From the NCBI RefSeq assembly GCF_046630445.1, contig NC_092333.1:355355001-355419000 (forward strand): 64,000 bases of DNA. The letters are read 5' to 3'. The notes beneath the pieces were generated by a model. That model worked only from the letters and a program-made list of their open reading frames with translations, did not search any database and was not told the DNA's origin. Of this stretch, positions 20,130-30,638 are shown in pieces. The stretch is from Rutidosis leptorrhynchoides (lineage: Eukaryota > Streptophyta > Magnoliopsida > Asterales > Asteraceae). Every line of letters begins with the position of its first letter. Positions within the stretch are counted from its first letter, which is position 1. Position numbers and translations under genes: made by a program.

Positions 20130-23100
20130 ACTTGATACCCATCAAATTGGGAAGTTTTGACGTGATTGTCGGTATGGATTGGTTGACCAAGATAAGGGCC
20201 GACATTATCTGTCGAGATAAAGCTCTTCGTATACCACACGGGGATGGTGAACCCCTGATTATTTATGGAGAGAGATGTAGCTCGAAACTGAATCTCATTA
20301 GTTGCATGAAAGCCCAAAAGATTATGAAGAAAGGAAGTCTTGTTGTTTTAGCACATGTGAAAATATTAGAAACCGAAGAAAAGAGCGTGGGCGATGTACA
20401 AATTTTGAACGAATTTTTCGATGTCTTCCCTGAAGAATTGCCTGGATTACCGTCACCGAGAGCAGTAGAGTTTCAGATCGATTTAGTGCCAGGAGCTGCA
20501 CCTGTAGCTCGCACACCTTATCGATTCGCACCTTCCGAAATGCAAGAGTTGCAGAGCCAATTACAAGAACTGCTAGACCGTGGATTTATCCAACCAAGTT
20601 TCTCGCCTTGGGGCACACCTGTTTTATTTGTGAAGAAGAAGGACGGATCATTCCGCATGTGTATTGACTACCGGGAACTCAACAAATTGACGATCAAGAA
20701 TCGGTATCCTCTTCCCAGAATTGACGATCTTTTTGATCAACTGCAAGGATCGAGCATTTACTCTAAGATCGATTTGCGATCCGGTTATCACCAGTTGAGG
20801 GTGAAAGAGAGTGATGTGATGAAGACTGCATTCAGAACTCGTTATGGCCATTATGAGTTTCTCGTGATGCCATTCGGTTTAACCAACGCACCTGCCGTAT
20901 TCATGGACCTCATGAATCGTGTATGCAAGCCATACCTGGATAAGTTCTTTATCGTCTTCATAGATGATATCCTCATCTACTCCAAAAGCGAAGAAGAATA
21001 TGAACAACATCTTCGTCTAGTGTTGGAACTCTTGAGACAAGAGCAACTTTATGCAAAATTCTCCAAGTGTGAGGTTTGGTTGAAGGGAGTCCAATTTCTG
21101 GGTCATGTTGTGAGCGACCAGGGTATCAAAGTTGATCCCGTAAAGATCGAAGCTATCAACAAGTGGGAAACCCCCACTACTCCGACTCATATCCGTAAAT
21201 TTTTAGGCCTCACCGGTTAGTACTGAAGATTTATTAAAGGTTTTTCTCTGATTGCGCGTCCTTTGACCGCGCTGACTCACAAAGGGAAGAAGTTCATTTG
21301 GGAACCCGAACAGGAATCAACATTTCAAACCTTGAAAAAGAAGTTAACCACCGCACCTATCTTATCACTTCCTGAAGGCAGTGACGATTTCGTCGTTTAT
21401 TGCGATGCTTCGAAAAGTGGTTTTGGTTGTGTACTGATGCAACGCACAAAGGTTATCGCTTACACCTCTCGACAACTGAAGATTCACGAGCGGAATTACA
21501 CAACGCACGATCTCGAGCTTGGATCCGTTGTCTTTGCATTAAAACTGTGGAGACACTATCTTTATGGAACAAAGAGCACTATTTTCACCGATCATAAAAG
21601 CCTCCAACACATCTTTGATCAGAAGCAACTGAATATGAGACAGCGTCGATGGATTGAGACGCTGAATGACTATGATTGTGAACTTCGTTATCACCCTGGC
21701 AAGGCAAATGTTGTAGCCGACGCTTTGAGTCGAAAGGAGAGGATGGCACCTCTTCGTGTTCGGGCTCTAAACATCACCATTCATTTGAACCTCAACAGCC
21801 AGATCCGAGCAGCCCAAGATGAGGCTCTCAAGGAGGAGAATATATCTCTTGAATACTTGAACATTCTCTTTCTCGATTTGAAGTTAAGGAGACTGGACTC
21901 CGATGCTACGCCGGAAGAATTTGGGTACCTCGTTATGGAGATTTATGGAACCTTATATTAGATGAAGCCCATAATTCGAGATATTCGATTCATCCAGGAG
22001 CCGATAAAATGTACCACGATCTTAAGGAATAGTACTGGTGGCCTAATCTTAAGAAGGATGTTGCAACTTATGTCGGTAAGTGTTTGACTTGCTCGAAAGT
22101 TAAGGCCGAACATCAGAGGCCTTCTGGGTTACTTCAACAACCGGAAATCCCGCAATGGAAGTGGGAAAGGATAACAATGGATTTCATTACCAAGCTACCA
22201 AGGACGGTGGGCGGATACGATACCATCTGGGTTATCGTTGACCGTCATACCAAATCTGCACACTTCCTAGCTATGAAGGAAACTGATACGATGGAGAGAC
22301 TCGCTCAACTATACATAAAAGAGGTTGTATCTCGTCATGGTGTGCCCTTATCGATCATCTCAGATCGCGATCCCCGTTTTGCTTCCAGCTTTTGGCGTTC
22401 TTTGCAAGAAGCCTTGGGGACTCGCCTCGACATGAGTACTGCGTATCACCCACAGACCGATGGGCAAAGCAAATGCATGATGCAGACTTTAGAGGACATG
22501 TTGCGTGCTTGTGTTATCGATTTTGGAAAGGCTTGGGAAAGGCATTTGTCGCTAGCCAAATTTTCTTACAACAACATCTATCATTCGAGTATTAATGTCG
22601 CACCTTTTGAAGCGTTGTATGGATGCAAATGCTGATCTCCTATTTGTTGGGCCGAAGTAGGCGAAACGCAAATCACCGGACCCGAGATAGTCCATGAAAC
22701 ATTTGAAAAGATTGTCCAAATTCAAGCGAGACTCAAGACGGCCCGTGATCACCAAAAGAGTTATGTCGACCTTAAACGTAAAGACTTTGAATTCAACGTG
22801 GGTGACTGTGTAATGTTGAAGGTCGCACCCTGGAAAGGTGTGATCTGTTTTGGAAAATGTGGGAAGCTCAATCCGCGATACATTGGTCCTTTTGAAATCT
22901 TGGAGCGTGTTGGACCCGTTGCTTACCGTTTGGATCTTCCAACTCAATTGAGCTCAGTTCATCCTACCTTTCTGTATCGAATTTGAAGAATTGTCTTGCT
23001 GAACCGGAACATGTCATACCATTGGAGGAACTTACAATTGACGACAAACTTCACTTCATGGAAGAGCCTGTCGAAATTATGGACAGTGAGGTCAAAACTT

Positions 23101-23231
23101 TGAAACACAATAAGATTCCGATCGTCCGAGTACGATGGAATGCCGGACCTGAGTTTACCTGGGAACGAGAGGATCAAATGATGCAGAAGTATCCTCAACT
23201 TTTCCCGACTCCTCCATCTACCTCAGCTTAA
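20130..23231 (+). pseudogene. pol of element A after the insertion: protease end, RT, RNase H, integrase, chromodomain, broken
   Basis: The frame resumes with protease residues [12 protein letters not shown], then RT ([19 protein letters not shown]; catalytic FIDD near 20960), RNase H (CDASKSGFG near 21403), integrase (HHCC region about 21970-22095, core [16 protein letters not shown]) and a C-terminal chromodomain with [15 protein letters not shown] (about 23060-23190), typical of chromoviruses that target heterochromatin. Breaks: TAG at 21218-21220 and TGA at 21224-21226, a frame change near 21850-21880, a stop near 22031, a stop after GCKC near 22633, a frame change near 22965-22985, and a six-base loss in the chromodomain. 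The integrase residue after DGQS (near 22470) is Lys rather than the Glu seen in B and C. Many changes are C-to-T or G-to-A. Confidence 0.92.
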
Positions 23232-23250
23232 AATTTCGGGACGAAATTTT

Positions 23251-23267
23251 ATTTTACAGGTGGGTAA
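23251..23267 (+). promoter_or_regulatory. Polypurine tract of element A
   Basis: ACAGGTGGGTAA lies directly before the 3' LTR start TGTAACGACC. The same tract is present in inverted orientation in element C at 59884. Confidence 0.8.
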
Positions 23268-25539
23268 TGTAACGACCCTGGATTTTCCAACGTTTAATTA
23301 TTAATAATTTATTATTAATTCTTGCGTTTTAATAAATGTGTTCTTATACGTGTTACTTGTTACCGTATTTAACTTTTCATGGCCCGACTTGTCTTTGTGA
23401 CACACGTACTTTACACGAATAATATTTCGAATATTATTCACGTTCATGATTAATTATTATTAATCATTTTTAATTAACTAGTGTAAGTAGTTAATTACTT
23501 GGGCCTTATTTATTTAATTGCATACTTACTTGGACTTGGGCTTTTATTATTGGACATGGACTTAGAAGCCCACCCTACTCTCTTAATGGACTTGTAAGCG
23601 CATCTTATATGCTAGTATTTCATTAAGACAAAGTTAGATTAATTAAGATTAAGTTGGAGACTAGTTACATGTATACTTACACCACTTTCCCACACCATTT
23701 AACTTTATTACTTCTTCTAGCTCACACCATTCTCCTATCTTTGAAAGTTGGCTTTTGACCCTTCCCCTTTGAGCCATGAAAACCGACGGTTGCAAGGGTG
23801 AGAAAGGGGATTCCATTTTCAAATTTCTTTATTACTTATTATCTAGTATTACTTCACTTTTACACACACAAACTTACACTTCTTTCTCTCATCTCATTTT
23901 CTCTCAAACTTGTAAGTAACAAGGCTTTGTTTTCTTTCTTTTTCTTCCAACAAAATCGACATCATTCATCATCAATTACTAGTTGTAGTTTGTTGTTACT
24001 TGTTGTTGTTTCTTGCTTATGTTAAGGATCAAGTTTTCTAACTTGTATCTTCATGTAATCTTGGTTACTTCCATCTTTTGTTTGATGAAGAACCAAGAAC
24101 AAGAATCTAAACTTATTAGTTTATGGTTCTACATTTAAATGTTTTCAAGATTTAAAGTTCATAAGTTTCATAATCATACTTGTGTTCATGTTTTGTAGAC
24201 TTAAATCCTAAGATCCAAACTTTGATTTGAATCTTCCTAAGTATGAAACAAACATGAACATAATACTTGTACTCTAGTTTAATTCTTTATTTTGTAAGTA
24301 CTTTAAAGTTGTGATGTTGTTAATTTGGTCAAGTATTACTAGTTAATCTTGATCTCATATTTCTTGAAACTAAAAGTTAACTTTATAAGTTCAAGAACAT
24401 GGAAGTATAACTTTCTAGTTATAACTTCATATACTTATGTTGGATCTAAGTTTATATAACTTATGGTCTTCTAATTTTGTTGTAAATAAGAGCTTACAAT
24501 CTTACATACATTTTACAAGTTGAAAATCTAAGTTTCATAACTTATGGTTTCATTAAAGTGAAGATCCAAGTTCTATAACTTAGGATCTAACTTAAGAACA
24601 CTAGATATAGACTTTCTAGTCTAGGATCTTTAAGATCTAGCTAAGATCTAAGTTCTACAACTTAAGATCTTGATTATTTAGTTTACTTTCAAGTTTATAG
24701 CTTAATATTACTTTTATAACTCATGTATGTGTCAGATCTAAGATCTTGATGTAACTTTGGTTCATCAAACTACATACAACTCTTAAGTGAGTTGTGCTAC
24801 ATATCTTAGACTTACACTAGTGTTATGATGGTCAAACCTTGGTTAAGATGATGCAAACCCATCAACGAGTTGTACACTTGAAGCTATACGCATCAAGGAT
24901 GAGAACCATGATGAGCATCAAGCACCAAGAACCCACCGGAACACCTTTACTTACTGTTTCTGGAACTGATCAAACTACCTAGGCTACTAGAAAGTTGATT
25001 TTCAGTTAGTTCGGATCGAGTATATGATTTTCCGTTTAGACCTCATCTTAATCCGAGTTACGGATTAGGATTTATGGCCATCCGAAAGTCACTACACCCT
25101 TTTAACGTTGTGCTGAAATTTCTGACCTACTCGCACTTAACCCGTCATCACGGTCAAAGAAGACGAGTTTGGTTCTAGAAATTGGTCAACCTCTAGGGGA
25201 CTCATATACGGAGCCATGGCCACTGGTCTCACCTCATTTCAGTTTTTATAGAGGTCGTGGCGACTGAACGAAGTCAGCCTTTATTTCAAACACTAGTCTT
25301 GACTTAAAACTTACTTTACACTTTTTGTTTAATGATGAATGATGATGGTACTTAAGACCTAATTTACATACTTTTAAACCTTTGGGAACGATTTACTGAC
25401 TTAGTAACTTTTGACTTAGGTTGAGGACCTTTCGGATCAACCACTTGCTTACTTTTCCCGCGTGTCGACTTTTACTACTTTCCACGGTGAGTTATAGCAT
25501 CCCTTTTTACTGTAACTATTTTGGGAACTGAGAATATAA

Positions 25540-26807
25540 TGTGTGCAGGGTAGGGTACGAAATAGTTATATTTTTATTGCGAAATACTATTAAATACGAT
25601 ACAATTTTACATAAGTTATTTATTTATTTATTGAATGGGATATACCTAAACCTTGCTACAACACTTATAGGCAGTGTACCTAATCGTAGAGTAGTAAAGT
25701 TTTTAGTAAGTCTGGTTCATTCCACAGGGAGCTAGCGATTACGTACTGTATTTTTAACAACTATATTTGTATAAAATATATATATAATTATATATAGTAA
25801 TATTATTATAAAAGGGGGTTTTACCGTTTAATGACCGGTTTGTCCATTTTATGTTTTAAGCGTAAAGATAAATGACGATAATATAAATGACAGAATTTAA
25901 ATTGCGATAAAGTAAATTGCAGTAATTAAAATGACAGTAAATAAAATTGCGATAAAATATGAAATAAAAGTATTATGCTTATTTAAACTTCCGTAATCAT
26001 GATGTTTGACGTTTTGATTTTAATTAATTGTTACCCGGGTTAATTGTCCTTTGTCCTGGTTTATTTGATACCTATCTGGTTTTTGTCCATAATAGTCCAT
26101 CGGCCATAATTATAAAATGCTCGTCAAATTAACCTTATTCCCGAAGTCAAATATTCCAACTAATTAGGGATTCGAACTGTAACAAGGTTTTAATACTTTG
26201 TTTAATGATTACACCAGGTTATCGACTGCGTGTAATCCAAGGTTTTATTACTTTGTTAACAATTACATCAATTATCCTTGTATGTAATCCACACCTGTTA
26301 TAATTAGTCCATGAATATTAATTTACCCACTTGATCAGAATGAATAATCAATTACTCAACCCGAATAATTAATTAAATGATTGTAAACGATGTCGTATAA
26401 ATGTCACTAAATAGAACATTCGTAATCAATTTAATAATTATTAGTTTAACTAATTTGAAGATAGGTTCGACAGGTTCCAATGGGTTGTTGTTCAATTAGA
26501 CAATACCCCTACCTTTTAATAGTCAATAGTCCAATGTTCACAAGTGTCGGTCTTTTGTCCAAACCTTAATTATGGTACAAAATCTAATAACCCCATTTTA
26601 ATATTTAGTCCAACATTATGATTACTTCGGCTCAAATAGGCATAACAATAACTTAGCTACGAGACATTAATTTAAAAAGGTTGAACATAACTTACAATGA
26701 GTATTAATAGCGTAGCTTTACACGGACAGAATTTTGACTTAAAAACTTAAAACATTCGCTACCATAACCTTATTATTATTAATCTTAAATTAAATTAAAA
26801 TTAAAAT

Positions 26808-26815
<8 letters not shown>
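25540..26815 (-). repeat. Truncated Athila-type LTR in reverse orientation
   Basis: On the minus strand this matches the R/U5 part of the Athila-1 LTR, for example the CCTGTGGAACGAAC and GCGTAGC regions, with clear divergence. The U3 part (first about 600 bp, with palindromes and TATA) is missing and replaced by (TA)n and 27 bases of other sequence. It is an older fragment of a related family. Confidence 0.8.

Positions 26816-26891
<76 letters not shown>
26811..26891. repeat. (TA)n microsatellite
   Basis: About 40 uninterrupted AT dinucleotides at the truncated end of the reverse LTR fragment. Confidence 0.97.
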
Positions 26892-26892
<1 letters not shown>

Positions 26893-28236
26893 AGAGATAG
26901 AGAGTATATAACCTTATTTCTGGAATTGATCAGACTACCTGGGCTACTGGAAAGATGATTTTCAGTTAGTTCGGTTCGAGTAGATGATTTTCCGTTTAGA
27001 CCTCGTCTTAATCCGAGTTACGGATTAGGATTTATGGCCATCCGAAAGTCACTACACCCTTTTAACGTTGTGCTGAAATTTCTGACCTACTCGCACTTAA
27101 CCCGTCATCACGGTCAAAGAAGACGAGTTTGGTTCTAGAAATTGGTCAACCTCTAGGGGACTCATATACGGAGCCATGGCCACTGGTCTCACCTCATTTC
27201 AGTTTTTATAGAGGTCGTGGCGACTGAACGAAGTCAGCCTTTATTTCAAACACTAGTCTTGACTTAAAACTTACTTTACACTTTTTGTTTAATGATGAAT
27301 GATGATGGTACTTAAGACCTAATTTACATACTTTTAAACCTTTGGGAACGATTTACTGACTTAGTAACTTTTGACTTAGCTTGAGAACCTTTCGGACCAA
27401 CCACTTGCTTACTTTTCCCGCGTGTCGACTTTTACTACTTTCCACTATGAGTTATAGCATCCCTTTTTACTGTAACTATTTTGGGAACTGAGAATACATG
27501 CGCATTTAACGTTTTACATACTAGGAACGAGTACTTAAACTTTATATATGTGTGGGTTATACAATGGCATAAACTTTCCCCTTAGCTCGATAACGTTTAG
27601 TCATTGGTCTTTGAATCGGTGAACGCGAATCTTAGATATGGATCCATAGGGTTTGACATCCCCACTCAGGCTAGTCGCGCTAGCATTTAACGAGTGTTTA
27701 ATACTTCGTAAACATACGCACTCGCCAAGTGTACTTTTAGGGGTGTTATTTACGTTAAGTTAGTTAACAAGTGCCCACGGTTATACATATACTTTTCATA
27801 CTGTTTTGAAATATTGAAATCTCGTGGTCTACCTTACATTACTATTATACTTAAACTATAGCTCACCAACCTTTGTGTTGACGTTTTTAAGCATGTTTTT
27901 CTCCGGTGCTTAAGGTTTGATTGCTTCCGCTGTAGTTGTCATGCTTTGTAGACTCCCGCTGCGCTTAATAGAGATGTCTTCGCATGAAACGTTTATTTTG
28001 CATTCAAACTTTATTACTTTTGAACAATGAATTTGTAACGACATACGGGTCACGTACTATTATTATTGCCTTCTATTCGTAGAGGCACATTATCGGTTGT
28101 TAAACACTTGACGTTAGTTAAGACGTCACCTTTATTCATGAATGCAAACTTATTTTGAAACATCATATAGTATTTGACCTTGTAATGATCCTGTTGTTGA
28201 TGATTCATACACGATGGTTTTGTACGGGGCATTACA

Positions 28237-29093
28237 GCTATTGTCTGAACTGATGAAAATTAAAAACGTGTTAAAAAACTGTTCTGCATGATTCATGCTA
28301 TTATACTATCTTCCGTGCAGCGTGTTACGCTCTGCTTTCAATGTCCCCATATTTTAGGTGGTTTGAAATACCCGTTCACATCATTTCTACTGAACAACTG
28401 TCTCGACGATTCCCCTCTAACAAAATTCCTCTGAGCTTCTTAAACAACTGATCTTTCCTTTGCTGGTCCAACGTATTCAGAGTGTATCACTGCTACACCA
28501 TTTGGCTTTGGGAACCGCAATTCTGCATGCGGTGTAGAAGTAATTGCTCCAAATTTGAGAAGAGTTCGCCTACCAAACAATGCATTGAATCTTGATCTGC
28601 CATCAAGAACTGTAAAGTCCACAATTTCTGTTCGGATTAAAGGGTATGTGCCCAATGTTACATCCAACTTCACTATGCCAACTGCCTTCATTGATTCTCC
28701 CGTGATGCCAGCAATCTTCAAGTTCGTGTAGCGAAGCCTATCCTTCACGCTGAACGGATAATCTTTAAAACAATGCAAATATAAAATATCTACCTCACTA
28801 CCTGTGTCAGTATAGATTCAAGTAATGTTCTTGTTTACAATTACAGCTGAGATAACCACAGGCTCCTCTGACAGACGCCAATTTGGAATGGTGTGAAATA
28901 TGATTGGAGCATACATCCAATTCTCCGTTCTGCGTTCTCCGTCTGTTTCATTTTCCTCCACCTCATTCCATATAACCTTGATATGCATTTCAGGAGTTGG
29001 ATCTCTTTCATCATTTCTTTCTTCCCTTATGTTCCAATCATGCCGTCCACCATGACGCACTTTTCCTTGCCAAGCAAAACGTTTGTTTGATCA
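28237..29093 (-). pseudogene. Element D, gag end and protease (Tat-like gypsy), broken
   Basis: Minus-strand coding remnants. At about 28780-28815 the protease motif TDTGSEVDILY is visible, continued by a 112-residue open stretch (28440-28778) with VLDGRSRFNALFGRRTLLKFGAITS, typical of Tat-lineage protease. Upstream (28818-29060) is a gag-protease linker. A TGA lies between the two open stretches (NIT*IYTDTG). From 28237 to 28439 only degenerate frame remains. The sequence stops exactly at the LTR of element A and is joined across element B to the gag part at 40038. Classification to Tat is by motif memory only. Confidence 0.75.
29089..29093. repeat. Target site duplication GATCA of element B (left; right copy 40033-40037)
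   Basis: GATCA flanks both outer ends of the compound element B. The left end reads TATCATAACC instead of TGTCATAACC, one substitution from the other LTR copies. The duplication shows that the whole 10.9-kb compound behaves as one insertion. Confidence 0.9.
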
Positions 29094-29131
29094 TATCATA
29101 ACCCGACCTTAACCATAAGGACGAATACAAT
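29094..29131 (-). repeat. LTR remnant at the outer 3' end of element B
   Basis: 38 bases identical to the LTR terminus except one base at the tip. The junction to gag lies at a shared ACA-TTCAATC type microhomology (compare 37090-37105). Confidence 0.85.
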
Positions 29132-29667
29132 TCAATCTTCCGTTCTTCGGTTGGTACCAATTCGGGACATAGCAAAGCTAATTCCATGAATCACTGATTA
29201 TAGTTGGTGAGTTCAGTACCAACAGCTTTCAGGCTTCGTAATTCAGCTTCCAACTTCCTAACCTCGTTCCTTGGACAATATTCGTTGATTAGCATTGTTT
29301 TGAATTCTTCCCAAGGAGTATCATAAGCTACATCTCCTCCTACGGCCTTCACATAGTTTTTCCACCACGTGAGTGCACTATCTTGTAGGGTGCATGATGC
29401 ATACTTGGTCATGTCCTTCTCAATACAACCACTGATTTTAAACACAGACTCAATCTTTTCGATCCACCGGGTTAAACCGACCGGTCCTTCTGTTCCACTG
29501 AATGATGAGGGCTTGCAACCTTGAAAAGTTTTGTAAGTGCACCCCACACGAGGATTTGGGTTAACTGCAGCACCTCTTACAGCCTCAACCCATAACATTC
29601 TGTTGTTCACTCGCTGATTGATGAGTTCCTGGATTTCTTGTTCCGTCATTCGGTTCAATCGCGCCAT
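29132..29667 (-). pseudogene. gag N-terminal fragment in the truncated unit of element B
   Basis: Encodes the first part of gag with its native start (ATG at 29665-29667, MARLNRMTEQE) up to [17 protein letters not shown], then about 20 further codons before the deletion junction. It keeps the start that the full-length unit has lost. A stop-type change follows near 29190 (TCA codon context reads as a stop in frame). Confidence 0.8.
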
Positions 29668-29821
29668 AATCTTCAATAAGAATGAAAAAATAATTATTCA
29701 CATGGAATATTATAGATGTAGTATGTGTTTACAGTACATCGTAGCTTATTAATAATATGAACCAGTTATTATTATAAAAGCCTTTTCTTCTTATTAGCGT
29801 TTTATAGTTATATCTAGGGTA

Positions 29822-29837
29822 GTACCTACCCGTTAAA
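29822..29837 (-). promoter_or_regulatory. Internal copy of the polypurine tract in the leader of element B
   Basis: Sixteen bases identical to the polypurine tract and its flank at 33179-33194 (minus strand TTTAACGGGTAGGTAC), placed between ORF0 and gag. The full-length unit has lost it through a 185-bp deletion. Confidence 0.6.
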
Positions 29838-30048
29838 GTTCATACTTAATAGCTTAGTACGAAAATCAATTACTACCACCCAAATAATACTTAACCATGG
29901 AAAATTATTGCATTTCACACTTCACTATTTTACATATGCTTATCTTACATCAAACATTAAGCAAACCACACTAGTAATATTATACAAAACATTATATGAT
30001 CCCATGGTTTAAAACAACAGCGCATCATTTAACCCAAAGCGTTTGTGT

Positions 30049-30447
30049 TCAAAGAAATCGCTTAAAGGTTATCCTGGTTGTCTCCCTGCGTTTTAGCTGA
30101 GGAACCGAAGAACTGGATGTCGGGATAGAACTAATAGGAATAGCGGGAATAGGTGTGGAAGTATCTGGTGGAGTTGGTGCCACAACATCCTCTCTAGACT
30201 CGGGATTTAGATTTTCCATTTCAGTAGCCTTTCGTTTCTTTCCTCGTTCGAACTTGTCTTTCGTAATTTCCTGTATTTCTTCCTCCTCAGGATCACTTTC
30301 CGGTTCCTCTTCAATTGATTCATTCGGAACTTGCGAGTCTTCCCCAAAGGTGTCGTTTTCATCATCGGATAGGTTAATGATTGGAACACCATCTGAAGAT
30401 TCTGGTTCGGAGTCGCTGAATGTGATAATAAGTTCTAAGCCAGACAT
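30049..30447 (-). CDS. ORF0 of chromovirus B, first copy: acidic protein with SIM-like motifs
   Basis: 132-residue intact ORF between PBS and gag. Residues 6-19 (LIITFSDSEPESSD) and 22-32 (PIINLSDDEND) each have a hydrophobic core followed by Ser/Asp/Glu, as in SUMO-interacting motifs. An acidic region with EEEPESDPEEEE follows, then a basic patch (FERGKKRKATE) that could be a nuclear localisation signal, and a Pro/Ser-rich tail ending in RRETTRITFKRFL. It occupies the same place as the 279-residue ORF0 of element A and starts similarly (MS, hydrophobic tetrad, S-D). It is conserved in the second unit (37827-38225) with few changes. Not a family I can name. Confidence 0.7.
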   Translation of the reverse strand: MSGLELIITFSDSEPESSDGVPIINLSDDENDTFGEDSQVPNESIEEEPESDPEEEEIQEITKDKFERGKKRKATEMENLNPESREDVVAPTPPDTSTPIPAIPISSIPTSSSSVPQLKRRETTRITFKRFL

Positions 30448-30624
30448 CTATCACATAACAACTAGCACGTTAATACCACATATTATTTACATATTAATTT
30501 TAAACCAACAAGGATAAGCAATAGTTTTCGAAATCAAACACGGTCAAAGTCCAGACTCACTAATGCATCCTAACAAACTCAATAAGACACACTAATGCAA
30601 ATTTTATGGTTCTCTAAGACCAAC

Positions 30625-30636
30625 GCTCTGATACCA
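30625..30636 (-). promoter_or_regulatory. Primer binding site of the truncated B unit (tRNA-iMet type)
   Basis: Minus strand TGGTATCAGAGC two bases from the LTR end at 30639. Confidence 0.92.
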
Positions 30637-30638
30637 CA

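Larger units (their letters stand above)
24957..27496 (+). repeat. 580-bp direct duplication flanking the LTR fragment (24957-25536 and 26917-27496)
   Basis: The two copies are offset by exactly 1960 bp. By eye 25046-25419 and 27006-27379 are identical, while both outer ends carry several substitutions each. This fits partial gene conversion after duplication. Confidence 0.8.
1..28236 (+). mobile_element. Element A: Tekay-type Ty3/gypsy chromovirus, decayed, 5' end outside window
   Basis: The element runs from a 5' LTR tail through a tRNA-iMet type primer site, an extra 5' ORF, gag, protease, reverse transcriptase, RNase H, integrase with chromodomain, a polypurine tract and a 3' LTR. Its protease frame is cut by Athila-1 (2985-20129) and resumes exactly in frame after the duplicated ACTTG. 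Many nonsense codons and frameshifts make it defective. The first 199 bases align with 28038-28236 with about nine differences, so it is clearly older than the Athila-1 inside it. The target duplication of A cannot be seen because its left flank is outside the window. Confidence 0.92.
23268..28236 (+). repeat. 3' LTR of element A, enlarged by an insertion and a duplication
   Basis: Starts TGTAACGACC and ends GGGCATTACA. It is 4969 bp, about 2 kb longer than the equivalent LTR of element C. The excess is a reverse Athila-type LTR fragment with a (TA)n tract (about 25540-26891) and a 580-bp duplicated LTR segment (24957-25536 and 26917-27496). The part near 24440-24740 has loose repeats of AAGATCTAAGTTCTATAACT. 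Confidence 0.88.

Noticed and set aside
28050..28232. Minus-strand ORF at the end of the A LTR, also at 13-198
   Set aside because: Part of the LTR terminus in both copies; short, no homology, and contains no start context of note.
30155..30517. Plus-strand 120-codon ORF opposite ORF0 of element B (and 37933-38295)
   Set aside because: Ser-rich antisense shadow of the acidic ORF0; the minus-strand frame has the coherent motifs and correct position after the PBS.
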